A stretch of 64,000 nucleotides of DNA from Oscillospiraceae bacterium. Lineage in GTDB: Bacteria > Bacillota > Clostridia > Oscillospirales > Oscillospiraceae. A program made the translations under genes and the position numbers. The notes beneath the pieces are model-generated. The model searched no databases. It was given only the letters and a program-made list of their open reading frames with translations, and was not told the origin of the DNA. Positions 28,926 through 37,564 of the stretch are shown here, piece by piece. How positions within the stretch are numbered: the first letter of the stretch is position 1; the number at the start of each line of letters is the position of its first letter. The stretch covers positions 1-64,000 of the forward strand of contig CADBJU010000015.1 of assembly GCA_902795045.1 (NCBI GenBank), in the 5' to 3' direction.

Positions 28926-29273
28926 TTAGTCTCTCTCAGCCACGCAGATGGTGATGTGGCTGGTGCGCTTGTTGATGCGGTACATACGGCCCTGAGCTCT
29001 GGGCATGCCCCTCTTGAGGATGGGGCCGGCGCCGACGTAGGTCTGGCAGACATAGAGCTTCTCGGGGTCCATCTCGAAATTGTTCTCGGCATTGGCAGCG
29101 GCGCTGTCAAGCACCTTGATCATCAGCTCGCAGCCGGCCTTGGGGGTGTGCTCCATCAGGGCGCGGGCAAGCTTGACGTCCTTGCCGCGGATCATGTTGC
29201 AGATGATCTCAACCTTGCGGGGGGAAATACGGGCGTACTTATGCTCGGCCCGGGCAATTTTCTTTTCGTCCAT
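28926..29273 (-). CDS. rplV: Ribosomal protein L22
   Basis: 115 residues, full length, including the extended hairpin that lines the exit tunnel ([16 protein letters not shown]). Standard position between rpsS and rpsC. Confidence 0.98.
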   Translation of the reverse strand: MDEKKIARAEHKYARISPRKVEIICNMIRGKDVKLARALMEHTPKAGCELMIKVLDSAAANAENNFEMDPEKLYVCQTYVGAGPILKRGMPRAQGRMYRINKRTSHITICVAERD

Positions 29274-29287
29274 TGTCTGACCTCCTC

Positions 29288-29560
29288 TTACTTGCCGGTC
29301 TTGCTGCCGGCGTGGCCGCGGAAGGTACGGGTGGGGGCGAACTCGCCCAGCTTGTGGCCGACCATATCCTCGGTGACGTACACGGGCACATGACGGCGGC
29401 CGTCGTGGACGGCGATGGTGTGTCCGACGAAGGACGGGAAGATCGTGGAGGAACGGCTCCAGGTCTTGACGACCTGCTTGTTGCCGCTCTTGTTCATCTC
29501 ATCGACTCTCTTCAGGAGCTCGGGAGCTGCGAAGGGGCCCTTTTTAATGCTTCTGCTCAT
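29288..29560 (-). CDS. rpsS: Ribosomal protein S19
   Basis: 90 residues, full length ([16 protein letters not shown] start; [16 protein letters not shown] near the end). Binds the small-subunit head with S13. Confidence 0.98.
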   Translation of the reverse strand: MSRSIKKGPFAAPELLKRVDEMNKSGNKQVVKTWSRSSTIFPSFVGHTIAVHDGRRHVPVYVTEDMVGHKLGEFAPTRTFRGHAGSKTGK

Positions 29561-29574
29561 TTACGATTCCCTCC

Positions 29575-30285
29575 TTACTTGGCGTTGCGGCGCTTGACGA
29601 TGAACTTATCGGTGCGGTTCTTCGTCTTGCGGGTCTTGTAACCCAGTGCGGGCTTGCCCCACGGGGTGACAGGGCCGGGACGGCCGACGATGTTGCCGAC
29701 CTGGCCGATGGTGGCAAAGCAGTCCATGCGGACCTTGCGCATCTCGCCGGAAGGCAGACGCACGGTGGCCATGCCGTTTTCCTTGGCCATGAGCTGAGCG
29801 GCGACGCCGGCGCTGCGGACAAGCTGCGCGCCCTTGCCGGGGTAGAGCTCGATGTTGTGGATGACGGTGCCGACGGGGATGTTGGCCATGGGCAGGGCGT
29901 TGCCGGGCTTGATGTCGGCAGCGGCGGAAGCCATGACCGCGTCGCCCGTGCCGAGGCCCACGGGGGCGAGAATGTAGCGGCGCTCGCCGTCGGCATACTC
30001 GACCAGAGCGATGTAGGCGCTGCGGTTGGGATCGTACTCGAGACGGAGGACCTTGCCCTCGACCTCGCGCTTGTCGCGTTTAAAGTCGATGACGCGGTAC
30101 TTCTGGCGGTTGCCGCCGCCCTGGTGGCGGACGGTGATGTGGCCGTAGCTGTTGCGGCCGGCGTTCTTCTTGAGGACCTCAACGAGGCTCTTCTCGGGTT
30201 TTGCGTGTTTATCGACTCCGTCGAAGCCGGAGACGCTCATATGGCGTCTGGAAGGAGTAGTCGGTCTGTAGGTTTTGATAGCCAT
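29575..30285 (-). CDS. rplB: Ribosomal protein L2 lacking an internal segment
   Basis: 236 residues against about 277 in the family. The N-terminal OB and SH3-like domains are normal to IGQVGN (about 197); the sequence then jumps to [16 protein letters not shown] near 29683-29692. About 42 residues are absent, including the conserved [21 protein letters not shown] loop that reaches the peptidyl-transferase centre and carries its key histidine. The deletion (about 126 nt) keeps the frame. A functional ribosome could hardly use this form; deletion or assembly error is likely. Confidence 0.9.
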   Translation of the reverse strand: MAIKTYRPTTPSRRHMSVSGFDGVDKHAKPEKSLVEVLKKNAGRNSYGHITVRHQGGGNRQKYRVIDFKRDKREVEGKVLRLEYDPNRSAYIALVEYADGERRYILAPVGLGTGDAVMASAAADIKPGNALPMANIPVGTVIHNIELYPGKGAQLVRSAGVAAQLMAKENGMATVRLPSGEMRKVRMDCFATIGQVGNIVGRPGPVTPWGKPALGYKTRKTKNRTDKFIVKRRNAK

Positions 30286-30298
30286 TTATTCTTCCTCC

Positions 30299-30595
30299 TT
30301 AAACCATGCCTTCGAAGAGCTCGATGTTCTTGGAATCGGCGCTCAGCTTGACAACGGCCTTTTTCCAGGAAGCGGTGCGGCCTGCGGGGTAAGCGCCCTG
30401 GCGCTTTTCCTTGCCGTGCACGTTCGTGGTGGTGACCTTGATCACGGTCACGTCGAAGATCTCTTCGATGGCCTTCTTGATCTCGATCTTGTTGGCGTCC
30501 TTGGCGACCTCAAAGGCATACTTCTTGATGTCCAGGTCTTCCATGGACTGCTCGGTGATGATGGGGCGAATGACGACATCATATGCGGTCTTCAT
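30299..30595 (-). CDS. rplW: Ribosomal protein L23
   Basis: 98 residues, full length. Exit-tunnel protein that docks trigger factor and SRP. Its ATG overlaps the rplD stop by 1 bp. Confidence 0.98.
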   Translation of the reverse strand: MKTAYDVVIRPIITEQSMEDLDIKKYAFEVAKDANKIEIKKAIEEIFDVTVIKVTTTNVHGKEKRQGAYPAGRTASWKKAVVKLSADSKNIELFEGMV

Positions 30596-31218
30596 CAGGC
30601 GAACACCTCCTCGATCTTGGCGAGGGCGGCCTTGTCAACCACCATCTTGCCGTTGGTGAGAATCATATAGGGGCTGAGGATGTTGGCGAAGGTGCACTCG
30701 ACGCCGTCGATGTTGCGGGCGGACTTGAGAACCTTTTCGTCAACGTTCTCGGTCACGACGAGGGCCTTGCCGTCCACACCGATCTTGGTGAGGAGCTTTG
30801 CGAAGGTCTTGGTCTTGATCTCATCCATCTTCATGCCGTCAATGACCAGGATCTCGCCCTCGGCAGCCTTGGAGGACAGAGCGGACTTGAGAGCCAGGCG
30901 TCTGACCTTCTTGTTGAGGGTGTAGCTGTAGTCGCGGGGCTTGGGAGCGAAGGCGACGCCGCCGTGATACCACACGGGGGAGCCGGCGTAACCGGCACGG
31001 GCGCGGCCGGTGCCCTTCTGGCGCCACGGCTTGCGGGTGGTGTAGCTGACCTCACCCTTGGTGAGGGCGCTCTGGGTGCCCTGACGGCAGTTGGCCAGGT
31101 GATTCTTGACCACGTCATGCAGGACGCTCTTGTTCGGCTCGACGCCGAAGATGGCCTCGGAGAGCTCGATCTGACCGATCTTCTCGCCTGCCATATTGAA
31201 AACATTAGCAGTAGGCAT
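30595..31218 (-). CDS. rplD: Ribosomal protein L4
   Basis: 207 residues, full length, with the tunnel loop (KPWRQKGTGRARAG). In many bacteria L4 also represses this operon; no evidence for that is seen here. Confidence 0.98.
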   Translation of the reverse strand: MPTANVFNMAGEKIGQIELSEAIFGVEPNKSVLHDVVKNHLANCRQGTQSALTKGEVSYTTRKPWRQKGTGRARAGYAGSPVWYHGGVAFAPKPRDYSYTLNKKVRRLALKSALSSKAAEGEILVIDGMKMDEIKTKTFAKLLTKIGVDGKALVVTENVDEKVLKSARNIDGVECTFANILSPYMILTNGKMVVDKAALAKIEEVFA

Positions 31219-31237
31219 TTATGCTGCTCTCCTTTCC

Positions 31238-31966
31238 TTAACGAGTACGGGCGGAAGCCTTCTGGGGATTGCCGCGCCCGGACTGCTTCTGCGGGTTGAG
31301 GGTGACCTGACCGGCATCGCCCTTCTTGACGGGCTGAACCTTGACGGTATCCTTGATATACACGATGCTGCCCTTGGGGCCGGGGATAGCGCCGCGAACG
31401 GCGATGAGATTCAGCTCAGCGTCGACCTTGACGACGTCAAGGTTCTGAACGGTGACCTGGTCAACACCCATGTGACCGGCCTGCTTCTTGCCCGGGAAAA
31501 TGCGGGAAGGATCGGTGCTGGAGCCCATGGAGCCCGCGTGACGGTGAACAGGACCGCCGCCGTGGCTGGTGGGGGTGCGGCCCTGGCCGAAGCGCTTGAT
31601 AACGCCCGCGTAGCCGTGGCCCTTGCTGGTGCCGGTAACGTCGACCTTGTCGCCCTCGGCGAAGATGTCAGCCTTGACAGTGTCGCCGACCTCGAGCTTG
31701 GAAGAGTCCGCAAGACGGAACTCCTTGAGGTGCTTGACCATGCCTACGCCCGCCTTCTTGAGATGGCCGGCTTCGGGCTTGGTGAGCTTCTTCTCGGCTA
31801 CTTCCTCGTAACCGAACTGGACGGCATCGTAGCCTTCCTTGTCCTTGGTCATCTTGGAGACGACCGTGCAGGGACCGGCTTCGATAACGGTCACGGGAAT
31901 GACCTTGCCGGCCTCGTCGAAGATCTGCGTCATGCCGACCTTCTTGCCAATAATGGCCTTCTTCAT
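31238..31966 (-). CDS. rplC: Ribosomal protein L3
   Basis: 242 residues, about 30 longer than Bacillus L3 through a C-terminal basic extension (QSGRGNPQKASARTR). Core motifs (KVGMTQIF, GVIKRFGQGR, GSMGSSTDPSRIF) are present. Separated from rpsJ by an unusual 277-bp gap. Confidence 0.97.
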   Translation of the reverse strand: MKKAIIGKKVGMTQIFDEAGKVIPVTVIEAGPCTVVSKMTKDKEGYDAVQFGYEEVAEKKLTKPEAGHLKKAGVGMVKHLKEFRLADSSKLEVGDTVKADIFAEGDKVDVTGTSKGHGYAGVIKRFGQGRTPTSHGGGPVHRHAGSMGSSTDPSRIFPGKKQAGHMGVDQVTVQNLDVVKVDAELNLIAVRGAIPGPKGSIVYIKDTVKVQPVKKGDAGQVTLNPQKQSGRGNPQKASARTR

Positions 31967-32243
31967 ATTTTTTCCTCCTTGGTTATTGGTTACCTCGCTT
32001 TCAATACGTCACGGGGATCGTGCGGATTTGAAGTTTGTTTTCTCGACAGGTGCATTTTACAGCACCGGGATTCGGACTTGCTTCAAGTCGGCGCCTTTCG
32101 CCGCAGCCGTATTCAGAGGCTGGCAACTTAACCCGTCCGCGAACGCAAGTCACGGACTTTGGGTCATTTATAATGTGTGGGCCCGGTTGTGAACCGGGAA
32201 CTTGGCCGTCTGTTTTTCAGGCAGACGATGGTGTGTTTGCCTT
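31967..32243 (-). other. Untranslated gap between rpsJ and rplC with hairpins
   Basis: 277 bp without a credible ORF inside an operon where gaps are otherwise under 30 bp. Stems seen: CCCGGTT/AACCGGG (32191-32208), and GTCTG/CAGAC around a TTTTT stretch near 32209-32228. A TATAAA-like box near 32170 could start an internal transcript. Confidence 0.5.
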
Positions 32244-32500
32244 TTAAAGCTTGATCTCGATTTCGACGCCGGCGGGAACCTCGAGGTTCATCAGGGCCTC
32301 GACCGTCTTCTGGGTGGGGGCGACGATGTCGATGAGGCGCTTGTGGGTGCGGCGCTCGAACTGCTCACGGCTGTCCTTGTACTTGTGGACGGCGCGCAGG
32401 ATGGTGACGATCTCGGTCTTGGTGTCTCGGCGGCCTTGTCGATGAGCTGGTGGTCATAAGCCTTGAGGCGGATGCGGATCATGTTCTTTGCTGCTGCCAT
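32244..32500 (-). pseudogene. rpsJ: Ribosomal protein S10, frameshifted by an internal deletion
   Basis: Begins normally at 32500 ([20 protein letters not shown]) but after DKAAE the reading jumps at 32424-32425 to [21 protein letters not shown] in another frame, ending with EIEIKL and TAA at 32244. Exactly 58 nt are missing compared with a 104-residue S10, removing about 20 residues (the KIVETAKRTGA...PIPLP segment). The open frame from the ATG therefore ends in a shifted 69-residue product. S10 is essential, so an intact copy or a sequence error must be considered. Confidence 0.88.
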
Positions 32501-32617
32501 GGGTGTTTTCTCCTTTTTCGTACGTTTTTTGTGACGGCATTGGCTCCGTCCTTATGCGTACGGATGAAACCTTTTGTTACCCGTATACACACAACCGTGC
32601 GTATCAGGCCGCGTCCG

Positions 32618-32645
32618 AAAAACAAACCGGCTTTTCTGGCCGGTT
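32618..32645 (-). terminator. Attenuator-like terminator in the S10 leader
   Basis: Minus strand: AACCGGC / GCCGGTT stem with 7-nt loop followed by TGTTTTTC, lying between the S10 promoter and rpsJ. Its place in the leader suggests control by premature termination. Confidence 0.7.
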
Positions 32646-32811
32646 CGCACTCCGCGCCGCGCGATATACGCGTGTATCGGAGAGGTTTCAGCCGCCCGAT
32701 TGCGTACCGGAAAACCGGTACCGGACATACTCCACGGAAGTTACCTCGGAGTCCCGAGCAATCTCCCGCTTCATCGCATAATACGTCTGTGCTCCGCACA
32801 GGCGCTTATTT

Positions 32812-32840
32812 AATATACCAGTACAGGTGACATAAGTCAA
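32812..32840 (-). promoter_or_regulatory. Promoter of the S10 half-operon
   Basis: Minus strand: TTGACT (32840-32835), 17-nt spacer, TATATT (32817-32812), giving a leader of about 300 nt before rpsJ. Bases 32841-33024 hold nothing else recognisable. Confidence 0.8.
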
Positions 32841-33024
32841 GAACTTTTTTGGCTTTTTGCAAGAAAATTTTTCATGTTTTTTGTGATCACTGACGAAAAT
32901 GGTTTCATTGCGGTAAAAGGATTAAATAGTACACTATATATGGTAGGGGTGATTTGCGGATCGCCCCTGCTTCCATCTAAAAGTCTTGTAAATTCATATT
33001 AGGTGACATCAACTTTCCCGCCGC

Positions 33025-33132
33025 GTCATTGCGAGACAGTGCGCACACTGTCGTGGCAATCCGCATCTCCCAGCGGCCAGGATAGGAAACGGATTGCCAC
33101 ACCAGTGACATCGGTCACTGGTTCGCAATGAC
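33025..33132. repeat. GTCATTGCGA inverted-repeat element (copy 2)
   Basis: 108 bp bounded by GTCATTGCGA / TCGCAATGAC, with inner arms GGCAATCCG / CGGATTGCC; the best-preserved of three copies. Lies between the rplL terminator and the S10 promoter. No ORF. Confidence 0.9.
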
Positions 33133-33215
33133 AGGTGGGAAGATAGTGTCTACTGAGTCAGTATGGTACTCGAAATATCGTTGTTAACGTTTGGATTCTC
33201 TGCCACAGTAAAACA

Positions 33216-33245
33216 AAAACTCCGCCTCGGGTGAGACGGAGTTTT
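33216..33245 (-). terminator. Terminator after rplL
   Basis: Stem with arms AAAACTCCG / CGGAGTTTT and a short internal bulge, followed on the minus strand by TTTTTGTTTTA. Confidence 0.85.
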
Positions 33246-33266
33246 GTTAGCTTAAACTCAAATAAA

Positions 33267-33635
33267 TTACTTGAGCTCGACGGTAGCGCCGACAGCCTCG
33301 AGCTGAGCCTTGAGGGCCTCGGCGTCTTCCTTGGAAACGCCTTCCTTGATCTTGGCGGGAACGCCTTCGACCATAGCCTTTGCCTCGGCGAGGCCGAGAC
33401 CGGTGATGCCGCGGACTTCCTTGATGACCTTGATCTTCTCAGCACCGAAGCTGGTCATGACAACGTCAAACTCGGTCTTCTCTTCGACGACGGGGCCGGC
33501 AGCGACTGCGGGACCGGCGGCGACAGCGGCGGCGGAGACACCGAAGGTGTCCTCGAGGGCGTGGACGAGCTCGCTGAGCTCAAGAACGGAAAGGCCTTTG
33601 ATCTCTTCGATCATGGCGGCGATTTTTTCACTCAT
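33267..33635 (-). CDS. rplL: Ribosomal protein L7/L12
   Basis: 122 residues from the ATG at 33635 (GGAGG 8 nt before it); an ATG at 33650 contains that ribosome site and is rejected. N-terminal dimerisation helices, Ala/Gly/Pro hinge ([13 protein letters not shown]) and the C-terminal factor-binding domain ([16 protein letters not shown]) are intact. Confidence 0.98.
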   Translation of the reverse strand: MSEKIAAMIEEIKGLSVLELSELVHALEDTFGVSAAAVAAGPAVAAGPVVEEKTEFDVVMTSFGAEKIKVIKEVRGITGLGLAEAKAMVEGVPAKIKEGVSKEDAEALKAQLEAVGATVELK

Positions 33636-33671
33636 GATAATATCCTCCATTAAAAATCTTTGTGACGCCGA

Positions 33672-34196
33672 TTATTCGGCTGCGGGGGCTTCGACGGAGC
33701 CGCCCTTCTGCTCGAGAATCTGACCGAGGCAGACGGCGAGACCCGTGATGGGCGCGATCATAGTGCCCAGAACCTTGGAATACAGAGCTTCCTTGGAACC
33801 GAGAGTGGACATCATTTCGATCTCCGCGTCATTGAGGACCTTGCCCTCCATGAAGGCGGCCTTGACGTTGAAACGATCGCCCAGCTTCTTGCTGTAATCA
33901 TTGATGATACGGAAAGGAGCGATGGGGTCCTTCTCGGCGGTGGCCAGAGAGGTGGTGCCGTTGAGGACGTGATCGAGATCACTCATCCCCAGCTTGTCCA
34001 GGGCCTTTCTGGTCAGCGTGTTCTTGACGACGGAATACTCGACGCCGTCCTTGCGCAGCTCGGCGCGCAGAGCGGTGTCCTCGGCCACGGTGATACCGCG
34101 GTAGTCAACGATGACGCCGGCGCCTGCGTTCTGGATACGCTGGGCGAGAGCTTCGACGATCGCCTGTTTTTCGCTGAGAACCTTTGCGTTAGGCAT
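33672..34196 (-). CDS. rplJ: Ribosomal protein L10
   Basis: 174 residues, full length; its C-terminal helix carries L7/L12 dimers. Forms a two-gene unit with rplL behind an L10 leader. rplK and rplA, the usual upstream neighbours, are not in the window. Confidence 0.98.
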   Translation of the reverse strand: MPNAKVLSEKQAIVEALAQRIQNAGAGVIVDYRGITVAEDTALRAELRKDGVEYSVVKNTLTRKALDKLGMSDLDHVLNGTTSLATAEKDPIAPFRIINDYSKKLGDRFNVKAAFMEGKVLNDAEIEMMSTLGSKEALYSKVLGTMIAPITGLAVCLGQILEQKGGSVEAPAAE

Positions 34197-34214
34197 GTGT
34201 GTTTTTCACCTCCA

Positions 34215-34350
34215 CACGATTGATACCGCGCTCAAAAAGAAAAGCCCCCGCGTCATAAAGACGCAAGGACACGAAACGATCAAGAATCATGTTGATGTCC
34301 TCGGCAGGACTTACGGGCATACACCCACCTGCTGTCTTCGGAGCGCTCAG
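34215..34350 (-). ncRNA. L10 leader (ribosomal protein autoregulatory RNA)
   Basis: The 5' leader of rplJ has the conserved L10-leader words CGAAGACAGCAGGTG (34340-34326) and CCTGCCGAGGAC (34308-34297), then a terminator stem CCTTGCGTC / GACGCGGGGG (G-U pairs) and CTTTTCTTTTT (to about 34231). In this RNA family the L10-L12 complex binds the kink-turn region and lowers expression of rplJ-rplL. Confidence 0.88.
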
Positions 34351-34352
34351 AT

Positions 34353-34381
34353 AATATAACAGGTATGCGTGGAATTGTCAA
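34353..34381 (-). promoter_or_regulatory. Promoter of rplJ-rplL
   Basis: Minus strand: TTGACA (34381-34376), 17-nt spacer, TATATT (34358-34353); transcription would begin at the start of the L10 leader. Confidence 0.85.
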
Positions 34382-34409
34382 GCAATTCTTTCAAAAAAAT
34401 CTGGAGTTT

Positions 34410-34495
34410 GGAGTTAAGGAGCGCCTTCGGCGCATATTAAACTCGTCGCGCAGCGACTCCTTAACTCCACTTTTCACTTTCCACTTTTCGCTTTC
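34410..34495. repeat. GTGAAAAGTGGAAAG-type repeat (partial)
   Basis: Arms GGAGTTAAGGAG / CTCCTTAACTCC enclose GCGCCTTCGGCGC and a CGTCGCGCAGCGAC hairpin, and the right side ends in the ACTTTTCACTTTCCACTTTTC words of this family. Confidence 0.7.
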
Positions 34496-34500
34496 AAAAC

Positions 34501-35028
34501 TTACGCTTTCCCGAACTCCTTCTGATAAAGCTTCACCAGCTTCGGCGGGCCCCAGCAGAGGAAGAGCGCAACGGCGGTGCCGACCGCTGTCTGCAAAATC
34601 TGGAACGGGAGCTTTGCCACCGCGTAGGCAGGCGTGCTGTAGACGAAGGCGCGGCCCAGGCTGTAGCCCGTGAAGGTGATGACCCAACCGATCACGCTGC
34701 CGATGAGGGAGGCGGGGAAGGGCTTCTCCTTCATGAAGCGGTGGACGAACAGGGAAATCACCACCGCCTGCAGGCCGTGTACCGCAAGCGACACGAACAT
34801 GGGCGCAGGGTAAAAGAGCATATCGCCGATGAAGGCCCCGACGCCGCCCACCAGGAAGGCGTAGAACGGCTCGAGCAGGATCGCCGCCGTGACGATGACC
34901 ACGTCGTTCAAATACATATGACCGCCCGGGACGGGGATCGACAGGACGCTGGTGCTCATGATGATGTTCAGCGCCATCAGCAGGGCCGTCACGGTCAGGT
35001 CCTTGGTACGGAATTTCTTTTCGTTCAC
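34501..35028 (-). CDS. ECF transporter S component, possibly vitamin B6-related
   Basis: 175 residues from the GTG at 35028 (AAGGGG site 10 nt upstream). An ATG at 35064 lies next to the divergent -10 region and is unlikely. About six hydrophobic segments and the S-component opening (LTVTALLMALNIIMS, then a short IPVPGGHMYL loop) identify a small substrate-binding membrane protein that would use the shared EcfA/A'/T module, encoded elsewhere. It faces a MocR-type regulator, a family often tied to pyridoxal phosphate, so a B6-type substrate is inferred; a thiamin-type substrate is possible. Confidence 0.8.
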   Translation of the reverse strand: MNEKKFRTKDLTVTALLMALNIIMSTSVLSIPVPGGHMYLNDVVIVTAAILLEPFYAFLVGGVGAFIGDMLFYPAPMFVSLAVHGLQAVVISLFVHRFMKEKPFPASLIGSVIGWVITFTGYSLGRAFVYSTPAYAVAKLPFQILQTAVGTAVALFLCWGPPKLVKLYQKEFGKA

Positions 35029-35042
35029 AGAAAACCAACCCC

Positions 35043-35070
35043 TTGACTTTTGGTATGGCTGCATTATAAT
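35043..35070 (+). promoter_or_regulatory. Promoter of the MocR-like gene, overlapping a divergent one
   Basis: TTGACT (35043-35048), 16-nt spacer, TATAAT (35065-35070). The -10 box is part of the self-complementary ATTATAAT (35063-35070 region), so it can also serve the minus-strand ECF gene. The two transcripts would overlap, making mutual control likely. Confidence 0.75.
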
Positions 35071-35122
35071 CAGAAACTGAACTTATGTATATTGCCAGTT
35101 AAGGAGTTTTTTATAAGACCAG

Positions 35123-36199
35123 ATGAAATACACGATTGACCGCGCGGCGCGAAAGAGCGCCTATATGCAGATCTACGAACAGCTCAAGGCGGATATCGTC
35201 TCCGGCGTGATCCCACGGGGGACAAAGCTGCCCTCCAAGCGTCTGCTGGCCGGGGAGCTGGGCGTGAGCCTCGTGACGGTGGAGCACGCGCTGAACCTGC
35301 TCGTGGACGAGGGCTACGCCGAGGCGCGGGAGCGCTCGGGGCTCTACGCCTGCTTCGGCGGCGCGGCGGGGAACGAGACGCCGCTGCCCCTTGCCGTCGC
35401 TCCAGCCGCGCCTCTCAGCGCCCCGGCGGACTTTCCGTTCTCGGTCCTGGCCAAGACCATGCGCCGGGTACTCACGGAGTACGACCGCCGCCTGCTCGCG
35501 CGCAGTCCCGGCGGCGGCGTGCCCGAACTGCGGCAGGCCATCGCGGCCTACATCGCCCGCAGCCGTGGCCTGAGTGTCTCGCCGGAGCGCATCCTGGTGG
35601 GCGCGGGCGCGGAGTATCTCTATTCGCTCATCGCCCAGTTTTTCGGTCAGGGCATCCGCATCGCCCTGGAGGACCCCTGTTACAGCCGCATCCGCCAGGT
35701 GTACGAGGCAAACGGTGCGCGCTGCTTCGGCCTTCCGATGGGCGCGGACGGCATCCTCTCGGCGGCGCTCTCGGACTGCGAGGCGGAGGTCCTGCACGTC
35801 ACGCCCTTCAACAGCTTTCCCAGCCATGTCACGGCCTCGGTCTCCAAGCGCCACGAGTACGCCGCCTGGGCACACGCGCGGGAAAGCTTCATTGTTGAGG
35901 ACGATTACGACGCGGAGCTGGCCTCGGTGACGAAGCAGATCGAGACGATATGCTCCCTCGCCCCGGAGCGGGTGCTGTACCTCAACACCTTCTCACGCAG
36001 CTTTGCCCCCTCCATGCGCACGGCCTATCTGGTGCTACCGGAGGGGCTTGTGGAGCCCTGGCGGCAAAAGCTGGGCTTCTACGCCTGCGCCGTCCCGGTC
36101 TTTGAGCAGTACGTCCTCGCGGCGTTTTTAAACAGCGGCGAGCTGGAACGCTACATCAACCGACGGCGGCGCAAGCTGCGGCAGGGCATAAAAAAATAG
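35123..36199 (+). CDS. MocR/GntR-type regulator with degenerate aminotransferase domain
   Basis: 358 residues. The N-terminal GntR winged helix (about 10-78, RGTKLPSKRLLAGELGVS) and an aminotransferase-like domain from about 105 identify a MocR/PdxR-family regulator. Two features are abnormal. The position of the PLP Schiff-base lysine, TFSK in the family, is R292 (TFSRSFAPSMR). The C-terminal small domain, about 90-100 residues, is absent: the protein ends at RRRRKLRQGIKK. EDDYD and TPFNSFPSHVT are kept. It probably binds DNA but is unlikely to form a normal internal aldimine. Divergent from the ECF S gene, its likely target. Confidence 0.85.
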   Translation: MKYTIDRAARKSAYMQIYEQLKADIVSGVIPRGTKLPSKRLLAGELGVSLVTVEHALNLLVDEGYAEARERSGLYACFGGAAGNETPLPLAVAPAAPLSAPADFPFSVLAKTMRRVLTEYDRRLLARSPGGGVPELRQAIAAYIARSRGLSVSPERILVGAGAEYLYSLIAQFFGQGIRIALEDPCYSRIRQVYEANGARCFGLPMGADGILSAALSDCEAEVLHVTPFNSFPSHVTASVSKRHEYAAWAHARESFIVEDDYDAELASVTKQIETICSLAPERVLYLNTFSRSFAPSMRTAYLVLPEGLVEPWRQKLGFYACAVPVFEQYVLAAFLNSGELERYINRRRRKLRQGIKK

Positions 36200-36226
36200 C
36201 GCTGCAAAAGCAGCGCTTTTTTTATT
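36192..36226. terminator. Bidirectional terminator between the MocR gene and rplQ
   Basis: AGCGCTGC / GCAGCGCT stem with AAAA loop, a T run on the plus side and an A run on the other, between convergent genes. Confidence 0.9.
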
Positions 36227-36229
36227 CGA

Positions 36230-36571
36230 TCAGACGAGCTCGATCACGGCGACCTCGGCGGCGTCGCCGCGGCGGGCGCCGATGCGGGTGATGCGGGTGT
36301 AGCCGCCGTTGCGGTCGGCATACTTCGGGGCGATCTCGTCAAAGACCTTCTTGGCCACGTCCTCGCGGGTGATGAAGGACAGCGCCTGACGGTAGGCCGC
36401 CAGATCCTTCGCCTTGCCGAGGGTGATCATCTTCTCGGCCAGAGGGGCGATTTCCTTGCAGCGGGTGACGGTGGTCTCCATGCGGCCGGTGTCCAGGAAG
36501 TCGGTCACCTGCTGACGGAGCATCGCCATGCGCTGGGAAGTGGTCTTGCCGAGTTTTCTTGTACCAGGCAT
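36230..36571 (-). CDS. rplQ: Ribosomal protein L17
   Basis: 113 residues, full length ([20 protein letters not shown] start). Last gene of the alpha half-operon, ended by the bidirectional terminator just beyond its stop. Confidence 0.98.
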   Translation of the reverse strand: MPGTRKLGKTTSQRMAMLRQQVTDFLDTGRMETTVTRCKEIAPLAEKMITLGKAKDLAAYRQALSFITREDVAKKVFDEIAPKYADRNGGYTRITRIGARRGDAAEVAVIELV

Positions 36572-36610
36572 AATATCGTTTCCTCCTAAATTGAGAGCTT
36601 AACAGGTAGC

Positions 36611-37564
36611 TTAGTTGTTGTTGTCGTCGCTGGCGAGGGACAGACCCATCATGGTCAGCTTGTGCTCGACCTCTTCCAGGGACTTGCGGCCAAGGTTGCG
36701 GACCTTGATCATCTCGTCCTGGGTCTTGCTCACCAGATCCTCAACCGTGTTGATGTTCGCGCGCTTGAGGCAGTTGAAGCTTCTCACGGACAGATCCAGC
36801 TCTTCGATGGTCATCTTGAGCATGGTGTCGGGCTCCTTCTCGACCTTCTCGACGACGGTGGAACCGGCGCTGATGGTGTCGGAGAGGTTGGTGAAAAGCG
36901 TGAAATGGTCGCAGAGGATCTTCGCGCCCAGAGAGACGGCGTCCCTTGCGGTCATGGTCTTGTCCGTCCAGACCTCGATGGTCAGCTTGTCAAAGTCGGT
37001 CTGATTGCCGACACGGGTGTTTTCCACCGTGTAGTTGACCTTGAGGACCGGGGTATAGATGGAGTCGACGGGGATGGTGCCGATGGGCATCTGGGGGTTC
37101 TTGTTCTTGTCGGCGGAGACGTAGCCTCTGCCGTGGTCAAGGACCAGCTCCATGCTCAGCGCACCGTCGGGACCGAGGGTCGCGATGGGCTGCTCGGGGT
37201 TGAGGATCTCCACCTCGGCGTCGGGCTTGATGTCGCCGGCGGTGACAAGGCCCTCGCCGGAGGCTTCAATGTAGACGGTCTTCGGGCCTTCGGAGTGCAG
37301 GCGGGCGATGATGCTCTTGACGTTGAGCACGATCTCCGTCACGTCCTCCTTGACGCCGGGGATGGTGGAAAACTCATGCTGAACACCGGCGATCTTGATG
37401 CTGGTGCATGCGATGCCGGGGAGGGAAGAGAGAAGTACCCTGCGAAGAGAGTTACCAAGCGTAGTACCATAGCCGCGCTCCAGAGGCTCGATGATATATT
37501 TGCCGTACGAGCTGTCTGCGGGCGTTTCAATGCACTCGATACGCGGCTTTTTAATTTCGATCAT
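36611..37564 (-). CDS. rpoA: RNA polymerase alpha subunit
   Basis: 317 residues: N-terminal dimerisation and assembly domain ([14 protein letters not shown], about 36-49), linker, and C-terminal promoter/activator-binding domain with two HhH motifs (about 245-310). Full length. Confidence 0.98.
   Translation of the reverse strand: MIEIKKPRIECIETPADSSYGKYIIEPLERGYGTTLGNSLRRVLLSSLPGIACTSIKIAGVQHEFSTIPGVKEDVTEIVLNVKSIIARLHSEGPKTVYIEASGEGLVTAGDIKPDAEVEILNPEQPIATLGPDGALSMELVLDHGRGYVSADKNKNPQMPIGTIPVDSIYTPVLKVNYTVENTRVGNQTDFDKLTIEVWTDKTMTARDAVSLGAKILCDHFTLFTNLSDTISAGSTVVEKVEKEPDTMLKMTIEELDLSVRSFNCLKRANINTVEDLVSKTQDEMIKVRNLGRKSLEEVEHKLTMMGLSLASDDNNN

Noticed and set aside
32479..32799. 106-codon frame (and a 28-codon one) in the S10 leader
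   Set aside because: Crosses the attenuator hairpin and overlaps the rpsJ start; no convincing ribosome site. A leader peptide was considered but not supported.
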